Origin: Lingula anatina
Taxonomy: Eukaryota; Brachiopoda; Lingulata; Lingulida; Lingulidae
Assembly (NCBI RefSeq): GCF_001039355.2
Contig: NW_019775413.1
Location: 169,237-233,236, forward strand
DNA length: 64,000 nucleotides
Direction of reading: 5' to 3'
Under the pieces are notes generated by a model, which saw only the letters and a list, made by a program, of their open reading frames with translations, was not told where the DNA came from and searched no databases. Positions 24,065-34,535 of the stretch are shown here, piece by piece. The translations under genes and the position numbers were made by a program. Numbering within the stretch: the stretch's first letter is position 1; every line of letters starts with the position of its first letter.

Positions 24065-27000
24065 TTTTATTTATTTATTTTATTTATTATTATTATTATT
24101 ATTTTTTTTTTTTGGTGCCCTTAAAGATGGAATAATATACTTTTTAAACAAAGTGTAATTTTAGTTTGATGCAATATATGGTTGAACTGTTAAATTTTTA
24201 CTATATGCTTGCAGGTGTTGCCACCAAGTGGCAAAGTTGGAGTTGATCCATTCCTGCTGTCTGCTGGTTAGAATCTATTACATATTTTATTTTGTATATT
24301 TATTTTTGTAAATCATGGGATTTTAGATTTACACGAAGTACCAGAGATTTCTTGCAATTATATATTTAGATACACATAACCTTACATTTTCACAAAAATA
24401 AGGAACAAAAAGAATGATAAAGCTTTACCATTGTTAAGTGATATCTTCAATGCCTAGAAACATCAGGGATAGGCAAACTACTGTTCAGTAATACTTTCAG
24501 AGAGATGGAAAGAGTTGTCTAAGACTTTGGAATCAAATGGTCATATGTTGGTGCCGGTGGCTCAAAATTTAGTGGACATTGCATGGAATGACCGACCACC
24601 TCCACCTAACAACCCTCTCATTGTGCAGCCTCTGAAATACACAGGTATAATAGTTCTGACTAGTGCTTAGAATTTTCTTATTTAAATGTAAGTGTATCAA
24701 AAATGTTAAATTTTGTAATTTTGGTATTGACAATTTTTTCCTAAACACTTATGTTAAAAAACTATTTAGGTTCTACTTGGCAGGACAAAGTTAGACAAGT
24801 AAGAGCCAAAATGAAGGAGAAAAAGGTTGGAATGCTGGTTGTTACAGCTTTGGATGAAATTGCTTGTAAGTAATCTGCAACTTTTTTAAATTGTAGAATT
24901 TTGCTTAATAATTAAAAATCATTAATCTCTTTTATACAAAGTTTCTGATTTTTAAAAGAGCAGGAGAGAATATAGAGATTTATTATTTGAAAGAAGAAAC
25001 TCAGTTTTAGTAAGGTTTTATGGGTACGTGGGGGATATTGAGCAGTTTTTACCGTCAAATAGGATGGCAGAGTGAAACTAATTTGCTAAATATTAGGAAA
25101 CATTCTGTCACCTACTTCACCATATTGTTTTTATGATTCAGGGCTGTTTAATTTGAGGGGATCAGATATTGCCTACAACCCCGTGTTCTTTTCCTATGCC
25201 ATTGTAAAGGAAGACATGGTCGGGTAAGCTAGCATATACCTTCTCTTGTTCTGTCATGTGTGAAAGATAGTTGTAGTAATGTCATTGATTGTAAATCTGT
25301 ATGATGTCATTTAGTTTTGAGGAATATTTGTTCCTTGTGAAATTAATTCAACATGTTAAAATAGATAAGATCTTTAGATATTTGATTTAGATACTTTGAA
25401 CTGTGTTGGTGAGCTTGGAATGCTACTTTCAGTTGAATGCCAGAATTAACCAACATCATTAATTTATTAGGCTGAAGACAACATCACTGAGTATATGAAC
25501 TAAAGTGTATAGGCCACCTACATTGAATGTCATCATCTCTGTTTTATTTTTAAAGATTATGGATAGATGAAACCAAGCTAGATGCAGCAGTTCTTCATCA
25601 CCTCAATGCCGCACAACAGAATGGAGATGGCAGTGACATAACAGTTACTCTTTATCCCTATGACTCCATAAAAGACTATATCAGTGCGTTAATGGAAGGT
25701 ATAACAGGGAAAGTGTGGGTGAGTGATCATACCATGATATAGATTGATACATATTCAAATTGACTCATTTTTTAAAGTTTTCTGCATAGACTTATGATAA
25801 AACAATTGACTATTGACTGCTAATTGTATAATTGTAAATTCTTGTATAATTAAGCAAATATAGTTTGGTGTTATCTTTTTCAGATTAGCAATAAATCTAG
25901 TTATGCCTTGGTCAGTTTGGTTCCGCAGGTAGGTCCTTCCAAATTGTCTGTTTTAATTTTTAGTGTGTGTGTACATAGCATTACAATGCTGGGTATATAA
26001 CGTAATGTCATATAGACTTTATGAAGTCAGTGGTACGAAAGCCTTTTAGTTTGATTTCTGCTGTATGATAGATATATTTTTTGTACGTTTTCTAGTAATT
26101 GCATGTAAATAACCTTTTTTTATCAACTCAAAGTGGTTATTTTAAAGAGCTACAACATTTTTATATACACGTAGAACAATCATTATGGAGAATTGAGCCC
26201 TATAGCAGAGATGAAAAGCAAAAAGAACAGCACAGAGATAGATTGTATGAAACGAGCTCATGTCAAAGATGCTGTTACACTATGTGAATATTTTGCTTGG
26301 TTGGAGAAGGAGGTAGGTAGCCTAGTGAAAATGTTTCAGTTGACAAAGAAAAAGGTACGGTCAAAATACTTGTGATTTCTAGACATAATCTTTAATTTTC
26401 ATTTTGGAGAATGGCCATTAAAACAATAAAATTAGCTATTTATTCCTTTTGATCATAGTGAGGTTAAAATTCTTTAGGAAGCTGTCAAAGATTAGTAATT
26501 TTAAAGATTTTTTGCACTGTTCTTTCCCTTAAAAGGTTCCAAAAGGCAATGTTTCAGAGATGTCAGCTGCTGAAAAACTAGAATTGATTAAGAGGTATGT
26601 TCTATATCACATAAACTAAGTGTAAAAGCCTAAAAAAATGATGAAAAAATTCTAATAAACAAAAAAAAAATCCTGAATATCAAAGAGAAAAAGATTTTTT
26701 TTGTATTATTTGCCTCATATTTTTCTGCAACTCTCTTTATTTTAGGCAGCAGGAAGATTATGTGAGTTTAAGTTTTTCCACCATTTCCAGTTCAGGTCCT
26801 AACGGTGCTGTGATACACTATAGGTAAGTGGGGGTATTGAGCAGTTTTTACTGTCAAATAGGATAGCAGAGTGAAACTAATTTGCTAAATAATATGAAGT
26901 CTTCTTCATAATCAGACAGAACGTACAGCATTGAGCTGATGAAAAACAATGTAAATACATACATTCTTCTCTAATTATAAAAGCTTTAGATTTTTAAGTG

Positions 27001-30000
27001 GTTTAAAGCAGATTAAAAAAAAACATTTTGACTAATAGTTCAAAAGTGTTTTCAAATGGGATGCGAAAAAGTATTAGATAAACTAAATCTTTGTTAATGA
27101 TGCCGGATTTTCAGACCAGTCCCTGACACCAACCGTCCTCTCTCCACTGATGAGATTTATCTGTGCGACTCTGGGGCACAGTACAGGTATGCCAGACTTG
27201 AGATTTTTTGCAATAAATGTCTCCTTATCTAGGTCTGTCTGATTTTTCCTATTTCTTTTTTCTTTTGTGTTTTCTTGTCCAACAAAAGTCCTTCCAAAGA
27301 GACATCTCGTGAGTTGTCAGTGGATGAAATGTACCTTTGTGACTCTGGAGCTCAGTACAGGTAGAAAACCATCATCTTAATGATAATATAGTTATGCTAG
27401 CAACATATGTAGCTTATCAATTTGGAGAAGATTGCCTTTCGAAATCACATATACTTAATCATATACCAAACCAAAATCTGAAAATTTAGAAATTATATTG
27501 TATGATGTTCAAATGTATGCATATGTGTGTCTTTCTGGTAGGCCTGATATTATGGTTGCAGCATGATGTATGTTTTGTATACAATAGGGATGGCACAACT
27601 GATGTCACCAGGACTATGCATTTTGGTAAACCAACAGCATTCCAACAGGAGTGTTTCACTAGAGTTCTTCAGGGCCATATAGCTTTAGCACTTGTGATAT
27701 TTCCAAATAAAACCAAAGGTATGGTACTTTCACAAAACAGTTTTAGAAGTACCGTGCATACTGTTTTTTAGTTGCATCTTGATATATTTGATTAAATGTA
27801 TATAGATTTGAGTTTCAATGGTTAACTTTAAAAAATTCATACCGTGAGTTGTCTTATGGGTCACAATTGCTTTTGTCTCGATCATAGATATTTATACACA
27901 TTGTTATCATAAATATGTGATGTATAGTATAGGTACTAATACAATGGAAAGTGTCATGAATTTGAACTGTTGAAACATCAAAGCTCTTAATTCATGCATT
28001 CTCCTACAGGTCATATGTTGGACACCCTGGCTAGGACGGCATTATGGGAAGTTGGGCAAGATTATCTTCATGGAACAGGACATGGAGTAGGAGCTTTCCT
28101 GAATGTCCATGAAGGTATGTCACTGAAAACCTAACTTTATTCTGATATCAGCATAATGAAAGTAATAGATTCAGTTGGATGCTTAGGGAAAGAATATACT
28201 GGATGTCTTTTCCACTGGTGGCCTTATGTCTTAACGGGACGAAGAGGAATGATGATGATAATTTTCCTCTGTTAATACTCTTGGAAACAATATTAATGGT
28301 TTAGTACATATCCATCCTTTATTCATGTTCTGTCACTCTCTTGGAAAAAGATTTTTACAAATTAATGGCATTATTAACTTTCATTAGGCCCCTGTGGAAT
28401 CAGCTACAAGTCCTTCACAGACTGCCCACTTCAGGAGGGGATGATTCTCAGCAATGGTATGTAAAGGGGACCATTGTGACTTGGTTAAAAGGACTTTTAA
28501 GTATTAAAATAGTCCTTTAAGTCTATTGACATTCAACACATTAAGTTTATTGAAATTCAACACAAAGAAAAAGATGGTCTAAAAGGTTAAAGTGATGGAT
28601 AATAATACAGCATATACTATATAAGACTGCATGCACAAACTAACATTAAAAATGACGGGGCTGCTTGGCTTGGGTGTTATCAATTTTATTATCATCCAAA
28701 AAAATTAATCTCTCAATTTGAATTTTTTTCTTCAGAGCCTGGTTACTATGAAGATGGACAATTTGGAATAAGGATAGAAAATTTGTTTTTAGTCAAGCAA
28801 GCAGAGACAAAGGTATACAGTGATATTGAACTTTAAATATGGAACACTAAATCTGAAGCAATGCATTTGATCTTAGGCAAGTTTTCAAATATTTGTGCTT
28901 ATTATGATGAAACTACACCCCTTACTGTTTTGACAACCATTAATTAGTGATCTAATTTTAAACTTAAAAGTTTTGACATTTGTAACATCTAAGTTTTTTT
29001 CCTTAGAAAATTCTAAAAATACATATAAACTAGCTGATACCAGTCACATCAATTATTTAACCATGATAAGAAATTATTATACATGATTTATAGAATCTCT
29101 TTATATACTATATTCTGTGTGAAAGTCTGATTTCCACACTTGCCCTGAGTCAAAGATTTTGTGACTTTAACAAAAATTCTCTGGAACAACCGGGCTCTAG
29201 AGAATGCCACATAGGTCCATAAAGCGATGACGTCATAGCATAATTACACAAAACAATGGCACATCTAATGCAATATGGAAGTTAGACAATGAAACCTTAT
29301 CACCATATCAAAACAATAAATATTTATTTTTTAAGTGTTTTACATCAATAAATACAGTTAACAGTATTTGGTGTAATTTATAAATGATGCTAAATATTTT
29401 ATCATGGTAATTGAGACCTTTTATTTGTTTGTGACTTGCATTTTCAACCAACATCCAGTAAAAAAACAATAAAATTAAAAACCCACCTCCCTATCCTGCC
29501 TTCAGGTGCAAAAAGAAGTATGAACAATCATTTTATATTAATATATATTATAATAATTATTATAATTATTATTATTATTTTTAATTTTAAAAAATGGGAC
29601 TGAGTGGGAATTGTAGCCACTGCAGCGTGTTTGGCAGTCAAGGATGTTATCCACTGTACAACCAAATTCTGCTGTCTGTTGTAGTGTTGTTGATTTTATA
29701 TGATACCTGTCACACGGACCGAAACTTTACGGAAATTGCTTAAGGCTGGAAAATGCCTTTAAAATATGCTTTTAACAGTTATAATCAAATTCAAAGTCCA
29801 TCCACTTTCTTCCCACTTCCATAAGGTATTGCTAACACCTGTCAGTTGTCAACAGATTATTGTAGTTTGGGAGAAAAACCTGACAAGGAAACTTTGGCTT
29901 ATCTGCTGTTACTATATAGATATCTGACTGTCTGAAAAAGTTATTGCTTGAATTGATTGTTAGACCAACATGTTGTCCCACACAGCATAATATCTGGAAA

Positions 30001-31039
30001 TGTATAGAACCCACTATGTTATATACTAACAAAATACATTTTATACATGCAATTTGAATTTGCTAGGAAAAGGGGTTTTCTCAGGAAATTTCTCAAATCA
30101 AATTTCTCAAAAAAAAAAAAAAAAAAAAAAAAATTAAAGTAAATCAAATTGAAGTAGATGATAAACCTGGTATTTAAAATATTTTACATACCTGCTTTCT
30201 TACCAAACTGATGAGTCATATTTTAAGTCATAGGGGCCATTCAGAATAGATGATCCGAGTACTAACTGATTTGCTGACTAAATATGGCCGTCCCTACTTC
30301 AAAAGTGATGCCACTGATTCCCGATGGTCTCCCCGCCTCAGTTAGTACTCAGATCATCTATTCTGAATGGCCACATAGTTTTTAGACTACATGAAATCCA
30401 AAAATATTCTGGAATGGGTTCAGTGCCAGCTTTATATTAGTCAAAACATTGAACTAGAATTGTTTGACACTCCACACTAGCAGCTGTAGGAATTTTTGAT
30501 GTCTGTTACATAAATCTTTTTATTATTCTATCAGCACAACTTCAAGAACAAAGGATTCCTAACTTTTGAACCTCTGACTCTGGTTCCAATACAAACAAAG
30601 ATGTTGGTGCCATCCATGCTGTCACAAAAAGAGGTGAACAGTTTACTCATACAAAATTGAAAGGCACGAGTTGAATGTCTCACATAATGGGACTTTTTAC
30701 TCAGTTGTACATCAGGATTTGAAGTTTAAATGCAGCATAAATGTAAAGGCATTAGTTTTTTTTTAACTATTTAAATTTTGTTGTCATTACACTTTAAATT
30801 CATTTGTAACTGAATTACCAGTGACATCAAAGTAGTTACATATTACAATATTACCAAATTTTTTATGTTGTGTGTCATTAAAAACACGTTGTATTCACAA
30901 TGTTTCTTCATATTCGCAGATTGACTGGCTAAATGCATACCACCTGTTATGCCGGGAAGTGGTGGGGCAAGAGCTGAAGGACCAAGATAAGCAAGAGGCA
31001 TACGAGTGGATGATGAGGGAGACTGAACCATTGGGTTAA
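20420..31039 (+). CDS. XPNPEP1: Xaa-Pro aminopeptidase 1 (cytosolic aminopeptidase P, peptidase M24B)
   Basis: Removes an N-terminal residue preceding proline; a dinuclear-metal enzyme acting in the cytosol. Exons from splice sites and phase: 20420-20536, 21570-21633, 23507-23611, 23763-23803, 24215-24266, 24501-24644, 24770-24865, 25142-25223, 25556-25718, 25884-25928, 26175-26312, 26536-26594, 26746-26823, 14a 27115-27186 or 14b 27289-27360, 27588-27718, 28010-28114, 28388-28456, 28736-28812, 30535-30633, 30920-31039 (TAA). With one exon 14 they give 618 residues; human is 623. Landmarks: [59 protein letters not shown] (first metal Asp, about 413), [13 protein letters not shown] (second Asp, about 424), [20 protein letters not shown] (metal His) and [16 protein letters not shown] (metal Glu residues). 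ATG 20420 matches the human start region. It follows a tttcag acceptor at 20409, so a 5' non-coding exon probably lies upstream. The tandem duplicate of exon 14 is the oddity. Confidence 0.96.
20705..20758. repeat. (TA)n microsatellite
   Basis: A long uninterrupted TA run in XPNPEP1 intron 1. Confidence 0.95.
21316..21341. repeat. Perfect 26-bp palindrome
   Basis: A spacer-free palindrome in XPNPEP1 intron 1. The two 13-nt halves meet at a central TTAA inside CTCTTAAGAG. Confidence 0.9.
21957..23268. mobile_element. hAT-like non-autonomous DNA transposon in XPNPEP1 intron 2
   Basis: A 1312-bp element with perfect 17-bp terminal inverted repeats, CAGACTTTACGAAAGGC, flanked by TTCTTT at 21951-21956 and again at 23269-23274. 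Subterminal regions carry repeated (A/G)GACCGA motifs in opposite orientations at the two ends. The CAG start fits hAT superfamily termini, and a 6-bp target duplication is known for some hAT groups while 8 bp is more typical. No transposase domain is recognisable, so it is probably non-autonomous. Confidence 0.7.
24004..24112. repeat. (TTTA)n microsatellite with a T-rich tail
   Basis: Tandem TTTA/ATTT tetranucleotides grading into TTA repeats and a T run, in the XPNPEP1 intron between exons 4 and 5. Confidence 0.95.
25022..25097 (+). repeat. Intronic copy of a segment shared with 26823-26899
   Basis: About 75 bp starting GGTACGTGGGGGATATTG, nearly identical to the start of the intron after exon 13 (26823 onward). 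The two copies lie 1.8 kb apart in the same orientation. Confidence 0.85.
27115..27186 (+). CDS. XPNPEP1: XPNPEP1 exon 14a (canonical-like version)
   Basis: 72 nt, entering and leaving in phase 2, with acceptor gattttcag and donor gtatgc. It encodes [20 protein letters not shown] and ends in AQYR. This is closest to the conserved animal sequence (PVPETNR...). It contains the first metal-coordinating Asp in CDSG. Confidence 0.92.
27289..27360 (+). CDS. XPNPEP1: XPNPEP1 exon 14b (duplicate, probably alternative exon)
   Basis: Exactly 72 nt, again phase 2 in and out, with acceptor caacaaaag and donor gtagaa. It encodes [20 protein letters not shown] and ends in GAQYR. The second half, including the metal Asp, matches exon 14a. 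The first half differs at most positions. The intron between 14a and 14b is only 102 bp. Use of either exon keeps the frame, and use of both would insert 24 residues. Open coding and intact splice sites argue against a dead copy. Confidence 0.85.
29540..29692 (-). mobile_element. tRNA-derived SINE fragment (minus strand)
   Basis: Read on the minus strand, it has an A-box-like TGTACAGTGGATAACATCC. About 45 nt later comes a B-box-like GGCTACAATTCCCAC, and then an AT-rich tail of TAATAATAAT type. This is the layout of a tRNA-derived SINE. The tRNA part is too diverged to be a functional tRNA gene. Confidence 0.5.
30235..30372. mobile_element. 138-bp hairpin MITE, family copy 1
   Basis: The arms at 30235-30269 and 30338-30372 (35 nt each) are reverse complements with one mismatch, and begin GGCCATTCAGAATAGATGAT. 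The centre contains CTGATTCCCGAT, which recurs in the copy at 47939-48110. Confidence 0.85.
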
Positions 31040-31653
31040 ACTGATGTCCTGTTCACTTTAGTTGGACTTTCATTTACATTCACAGACAGTTACGGCTTTT
31101 AAGAACTTCAAATGGCCAGGAAAGAAGACGTAAAAATATAATTTTTTTCTTAAATTTTACAAGACTATTTTTAAATTTACTGTTACTGACAGTGTTTCTA
31201 AAAGTGAATGGTCTATTAATAGTTGGCAAATTTAATGTTACTATAAATAGTACATATCATTTTAAAGACATCCCAACTTACTTTCAACACTGCCATTTTT
31301 GTCAATGATATTTATCCTGTATGTGAAACCACTTGTTGCTGTCTGATTGTGCATTTCGTTAATTATTCTGGTAGAGTATATATACTAAATTTGAAATTGT
31401 CAATTTTTCAACAGTTTATCACAACCAGAGAATAGAACTTCTATAGCATTGGTGTATTTAGACATATTTTTTAAATATTCATTTTATTCTATCATGCACA
31501 AATGTTATGGAAAATATACATTACAAAACTGCAATGATTTATGGTTTTATTAAAATTGACATACAGCTGACATCTTGATCACAGGTACAAATACTTCCCA
31601 ATCACATACATTTCTAAAAATCATTAATTTTCTTGATACTCAGCATTCAAACT

Positions 31654-31697
<44 letters not shown>

Positions 31698-31867
31698 AGA
31701 TACAATTGTAGTGCTTAAATGATCCTTTCCTCTTTTTAAATTGAAATATTACCATTTCACTAGATATCTCAAACTACAGAGATCTTTGATAAGCCTTCCT
31801 ATGTTTGTGTCAGGACAGTAGTTCAAAATTGGGGGGAAAACTTTTTTCATAATTTGGACTAAATAAT
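31040..31867. other. Convergent 3' UTR space between XPNPEP1 and the HEPN-like gene
   Basis: An 829-bp AT-rich stretch between two tail-to-tail genes with no coding sequence. It includes a (CT)n tract at 31656-31694. A minus-strand AATAAA near 31542 is a possible polyadenylation signal for the HEPN-like gene. No clear plus-strand AATAAA is visible for XPNPEP1. Confidence 0.6.
31656..31694. repeat. (CT)n microsatellite
   Basis: An uninterrupted CT run between the XPNPEP1 stop codon and the HEPN-like gene. Confidence 0.95.
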
Positions 31868-31872
31868 TTATT
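31867..31872 (-). terminator. AATAAA overlapping the stop codon of the HEPN-like gene
   Basis: On the minus strand the last codons read CAA TAA ATT, so the TAA stop lies inside an AATAAA hexamer. Another AATAAA lies near 31542 and is the more conventional candidate. Confidence 0.35.
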
Positions 31873-32389
31873 GAACCCCACAACCACTAGGTTCATTGCT
31901 GTAGCTTCTAGGCAACAAATTCTTAAGTTCCCGACGAGCAGACTCAAAATCACTGATGAAACTTTCTCTATTTTGAATGTTGTTGTAGTTGATATCGTGA
32001 ATAAGCTTGTTCCTCTCACGCTTCAAGCGATGCATTTTATTCTTTAACGGCAATGGCAGTGGCCTGGCTGCATGAGTACAAGCACTCTCTATGAGATCAC
32101 CTGCACAAAAAAATCCTTTGTTAGTTGAACAATGCCATGATACATATAATTGCATTACTTTAGCTGATCTTAAATTTCAAGTTTATTCTTATTCTTTTCA
32201 TTTGTGTTTATCTAGTTTTGTAAATATGTACCATACATTTCATACATCAATTGACAAAAAGGCACCACCTAGCCCATTTCCTGTTGCATTAAACTGTTCT
32301 TTTAGAATAAATTCCAATTCTTTGCTGGTTCGTATAACCAGTTCAAAATCATTTCTGCTGTAAATTGGTTCCGACTCTATATTCCCCAT
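31868..32389 (-). CDS. Small HEPN/DUF4145-like domain protein, two exons
   Basis: No named homologue recognised. Exons on the minus strand: 32389-32269 (ATG, 121 nt, phase 1) and 32100-31868 (233 nt, TAA). They join through a CTAG|GTGGTG donor and a T-rich gtgcag acceptor to 117 residues. The N-terminal part (residues 12-45) looks helical: NDFELVIRTSKELEFILKEQ. A basic stretch, NKMHRLKRER, then leads into RNKLIHDINYN with the R70-N71-x3-H75 signature. A final acidic/basic helix follows (RESFISDFESARRELKNLL). R-x4-6-H with N/D/H after the Arg is the diagnostic motif of HEPN domains, many of which are ribonucleases or nucleotidyltransferase partners. The resemblance to DUF4145-type HEPN proteins is from family knowledge; the activity is inferred. 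A tttcag acceptor just before the ATG suggests a 5' non-coding exon upstream. It could be a conserved animal orphan or an old transfer. Expression is untested. Confidence 0.68.
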
Positions 32390-32594
32390 TCCCCTGAAAA
32401 TCAGAATTGTGAGTGCTTATAATTGAGACTATTAAACGTTTGGAGGACATACACTGTAGGATCCTGTATAAAGAGTCACTGGACTGAAATAAAGCCTTCA
32501 TAATTTCAGGATTTGAACTGCCGTCTCTGATACCGATCACCACAAAAAGGGACGTGTATCCTAACAACCGTTGTTTATCTACCAAAACAAGTAA

Positions 32595-33800
32595 GGGCCC
32601 CTTTACACTGGACGGCGTCCTTTCTGCGTCCCTTCTGCGTTCAAAAATGTGGTCAGGACGCTCAACGATCGCCAAAGCAGTTAAATCGTGTCTCAGTGTA
32701 AAGGCGTCTGCGTCCCTTGTGCGTCCTTTGAACGACCGAATCTTGATTTTACCTGTAAAACTGCGAGCAACCTGCCTGCCTCCACTGTACGTCCCCTGTG
32801 CAAACCAAGGCGTCCATTGCGATGTTAGAGCGACCATAAAAGCATTCTTGCTGTGTTCTCTGTACCTTCATCGGCGATCAGTGGCGTCTATTCTACGATC
32901 ATTTTGCATCCTGTTTGACCGATGAGCGTTGTTTGGGCGTCCTCTATATTCTAACTCATATTTTTTCATCGGTTCTAACCAGATTATCCAATAAAGAACA
33001 TTTCCAGCACACAAAACAAATAAATGGGAATAAACGCTTAAAACTATAGTGATGCAAGGTCTGCATGGACTGATAATCAGCCAGATGCTCATTGTTATCC
33101 TTATAAGAAGGATGGACAGGCGCCGAAAACGAAAAAGTGTGACTGACACAGCATAGATTATTTGAATCCGTTTTCAAAAGACGCATTCTGCAAAAGGTTC
33201 TGGCAATTAATGCATCTTGTAAAAAGGCAAAATATTCGTTTTAATAATAACCTTAAAAAAAGGATCATTTCATGAATTTTAGGGGAAAAAACAATCGGAG
33301 GCTGATATGAGACCACTGTTGCCCTTAGAATTCCTGTCTGGTGAAAAATACTTCAGCACGGCCCCGTTTGAGAGTGAAAAAAATGTTCTACGTGCCGAAC
33401 ACTGGACGATCTTTGCGTTTTCATTCTGCAACCAAAGCGATGCTTGTGCCTCCTTTCTACGACCGCGGCGATGCTTGTGCGTCCTCTCTGCGACCGCGGC
33501 GATGCTTGTGCGTCCTCTCTGCGACCGCGGCGGTGCTTGTGCGTCCTCTCTGCGACCGCGGCGATGCTTGTGCGTCCTTTCTGCGTCCATTGAGCGACCC
33601 TCCTCCATCGCGTTCTCTCTGCGATTGTTTTGAACATGCTCAAAACTTCGCGGCGTCCATGGCGTCCTCGGCGATGCTTGAACGTTCTTTGTGCGACCTT
33701 GGCGATCACTGTGCGTTCTTTGAGCGTCCGACGGCGTCCTGGCCAGTTTCATGGTCGCACAAAGGACGCAGAAAGAACGCCGTCCAGTGTAAAGGGGGTT
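32595..33800. mobile_element. PIF/Harbinger-like non-autonomous element with internal minisatellite
   Basis: The left end GGGCCCCTTTACACTGGACG and the right end (reverse complement AACCCCCTTTACACTGGACG) form inverted termini that continue into GGCG and TTTCTGCGTCC. The element is flanked by TAA at 32592-32594 and 33801-33803. A 3-bp TWA target duplication fits PIF/Harbinger. The interior is full of GCGTCC and GCGACC motifs and a 31-bp tandem array. No transposase is visible. Confidence 0.7.
33460..33583. repeat. 31-bp minisatellite, four copies
   Basis: Units starting CGACCGCGGCGATGCTTGTG begin at 33460, 33491, 33522 and 33553, with near-perfect identity, and a degenerate unit precedes them. 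Because 31 is not a multiple of three, the same unit is read in all three frames and creates spurious overlapping open frames on both strands. Confidence 0.95.
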
Positions 33801-34494
33801 TAACTAATGATATGTTAATGAATATCATAAAACATAACTTTTATGAAAGCTAAGATACGGTCCAAGTGAAAATAGTAGCAGTAGCCGTATAGCTGATGTA
33901 ACCTTAGACATAGCCATGCGCTTTAATAATATCCTTTATGGTGCGAACTAACCATAGAAGTAAGTTGAGTAGGGGGTGTGAAAATAACTCCCCACCACCA
34001 AACCACCCCATCTTCTTGATACTCTGGTAGTGACTTCGGTAATAAATACCTACCTGTATACTTTCTTTAAAAGCTATCTTTAACTGTTAAGTGACCTCGG
34101 TTCGATCGTGCTTTTGGTCAAATTCAACCACGACGTCAAGTAACACGACGAAAACGAAAGCAATAAACATTTCCAGTGGAAATAGGTACTCGTTCACGAC
34201 AGTCTTAAGTACATTTTACGACATAAACACATATGCGTTCCAGTCGCAGGTTTATAAAGGGCCAAGTCAGATTTCCCCCCAAGATTCGACTTAATATTAA
34301 AAAATAAGTTAGCAGAAAGATAAGTAGCAAGGTTAAACATACTGCATATTTTACCTGTCACAGCTATGTTAATCTCGATTTTTTGTGTTAGATAGGTAAT
34401 ACACTGTCACCCAGCGATATTTTCGGTTGTGGAGGGGAGGGGGGGGGGGTCGCATGTGTAGATAGATTCCCATGGATAATGGTAGAGCTTAATG

Positions 34495-34535
34495 GGTACT
34501 ACCAATACATGCAGTCAGCATGTATTGGTAGTACC
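34495..34535. repeat. Perfect 18-bp inverted repeat with 5-nt loop
   Basis: The arms GGTACTACCAATACATGC (34495-34512) and its exact reverse complement (34518-34535) flank the loop agtca. It lies beside a G-rich tract. Confidence 0.95.

Larger units (their letters stand above)
28813..30534 (+). other. Largest 3' intron of XPNPEP1, repeat-rich
   Basis: A 1.7-kb intron carrying a SINE-like segment on the minus strand, an oligo-A run (about 30110-30133) and a short hairpin MITE (30235-30372). No further exon is visible. Confidence 0.7.

Noticed and set aside
32500-32580. tRNA-like B-box (GTTCAAATCC on the minus strand)
   Set aside because: No convincing A-box or cloverleaf pairing at the right spacing, and no poly(A) tail. 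Not called as a tRNA or SINE.
32349-32837. 162-codon minus-strand frame overlapping the HEPN-like exon
   Set aside because: It reads through a transposon end and covers the HEPN exon in another frame. The shorter spliced product has the recognisable motif, and this frame does not.
33460-33583. Regular direct repeats that might suggest a CRISPR array
   Set aside because: The 31-bp units are directly adjacent with no unique spacers, and the genome is eukaryotic.
33279-33853. Long overlapping open frames on both strands (up to 170 codons), rich in RPRRCLCVL-type or RTHKHRRGR-type repeats
   Set aside because: They arise from the 31-bp minisatellite inside a transposon. The unit is not a multiple of three, so the same repeat opens several frames at once. 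There is no protein family and no splice structure.
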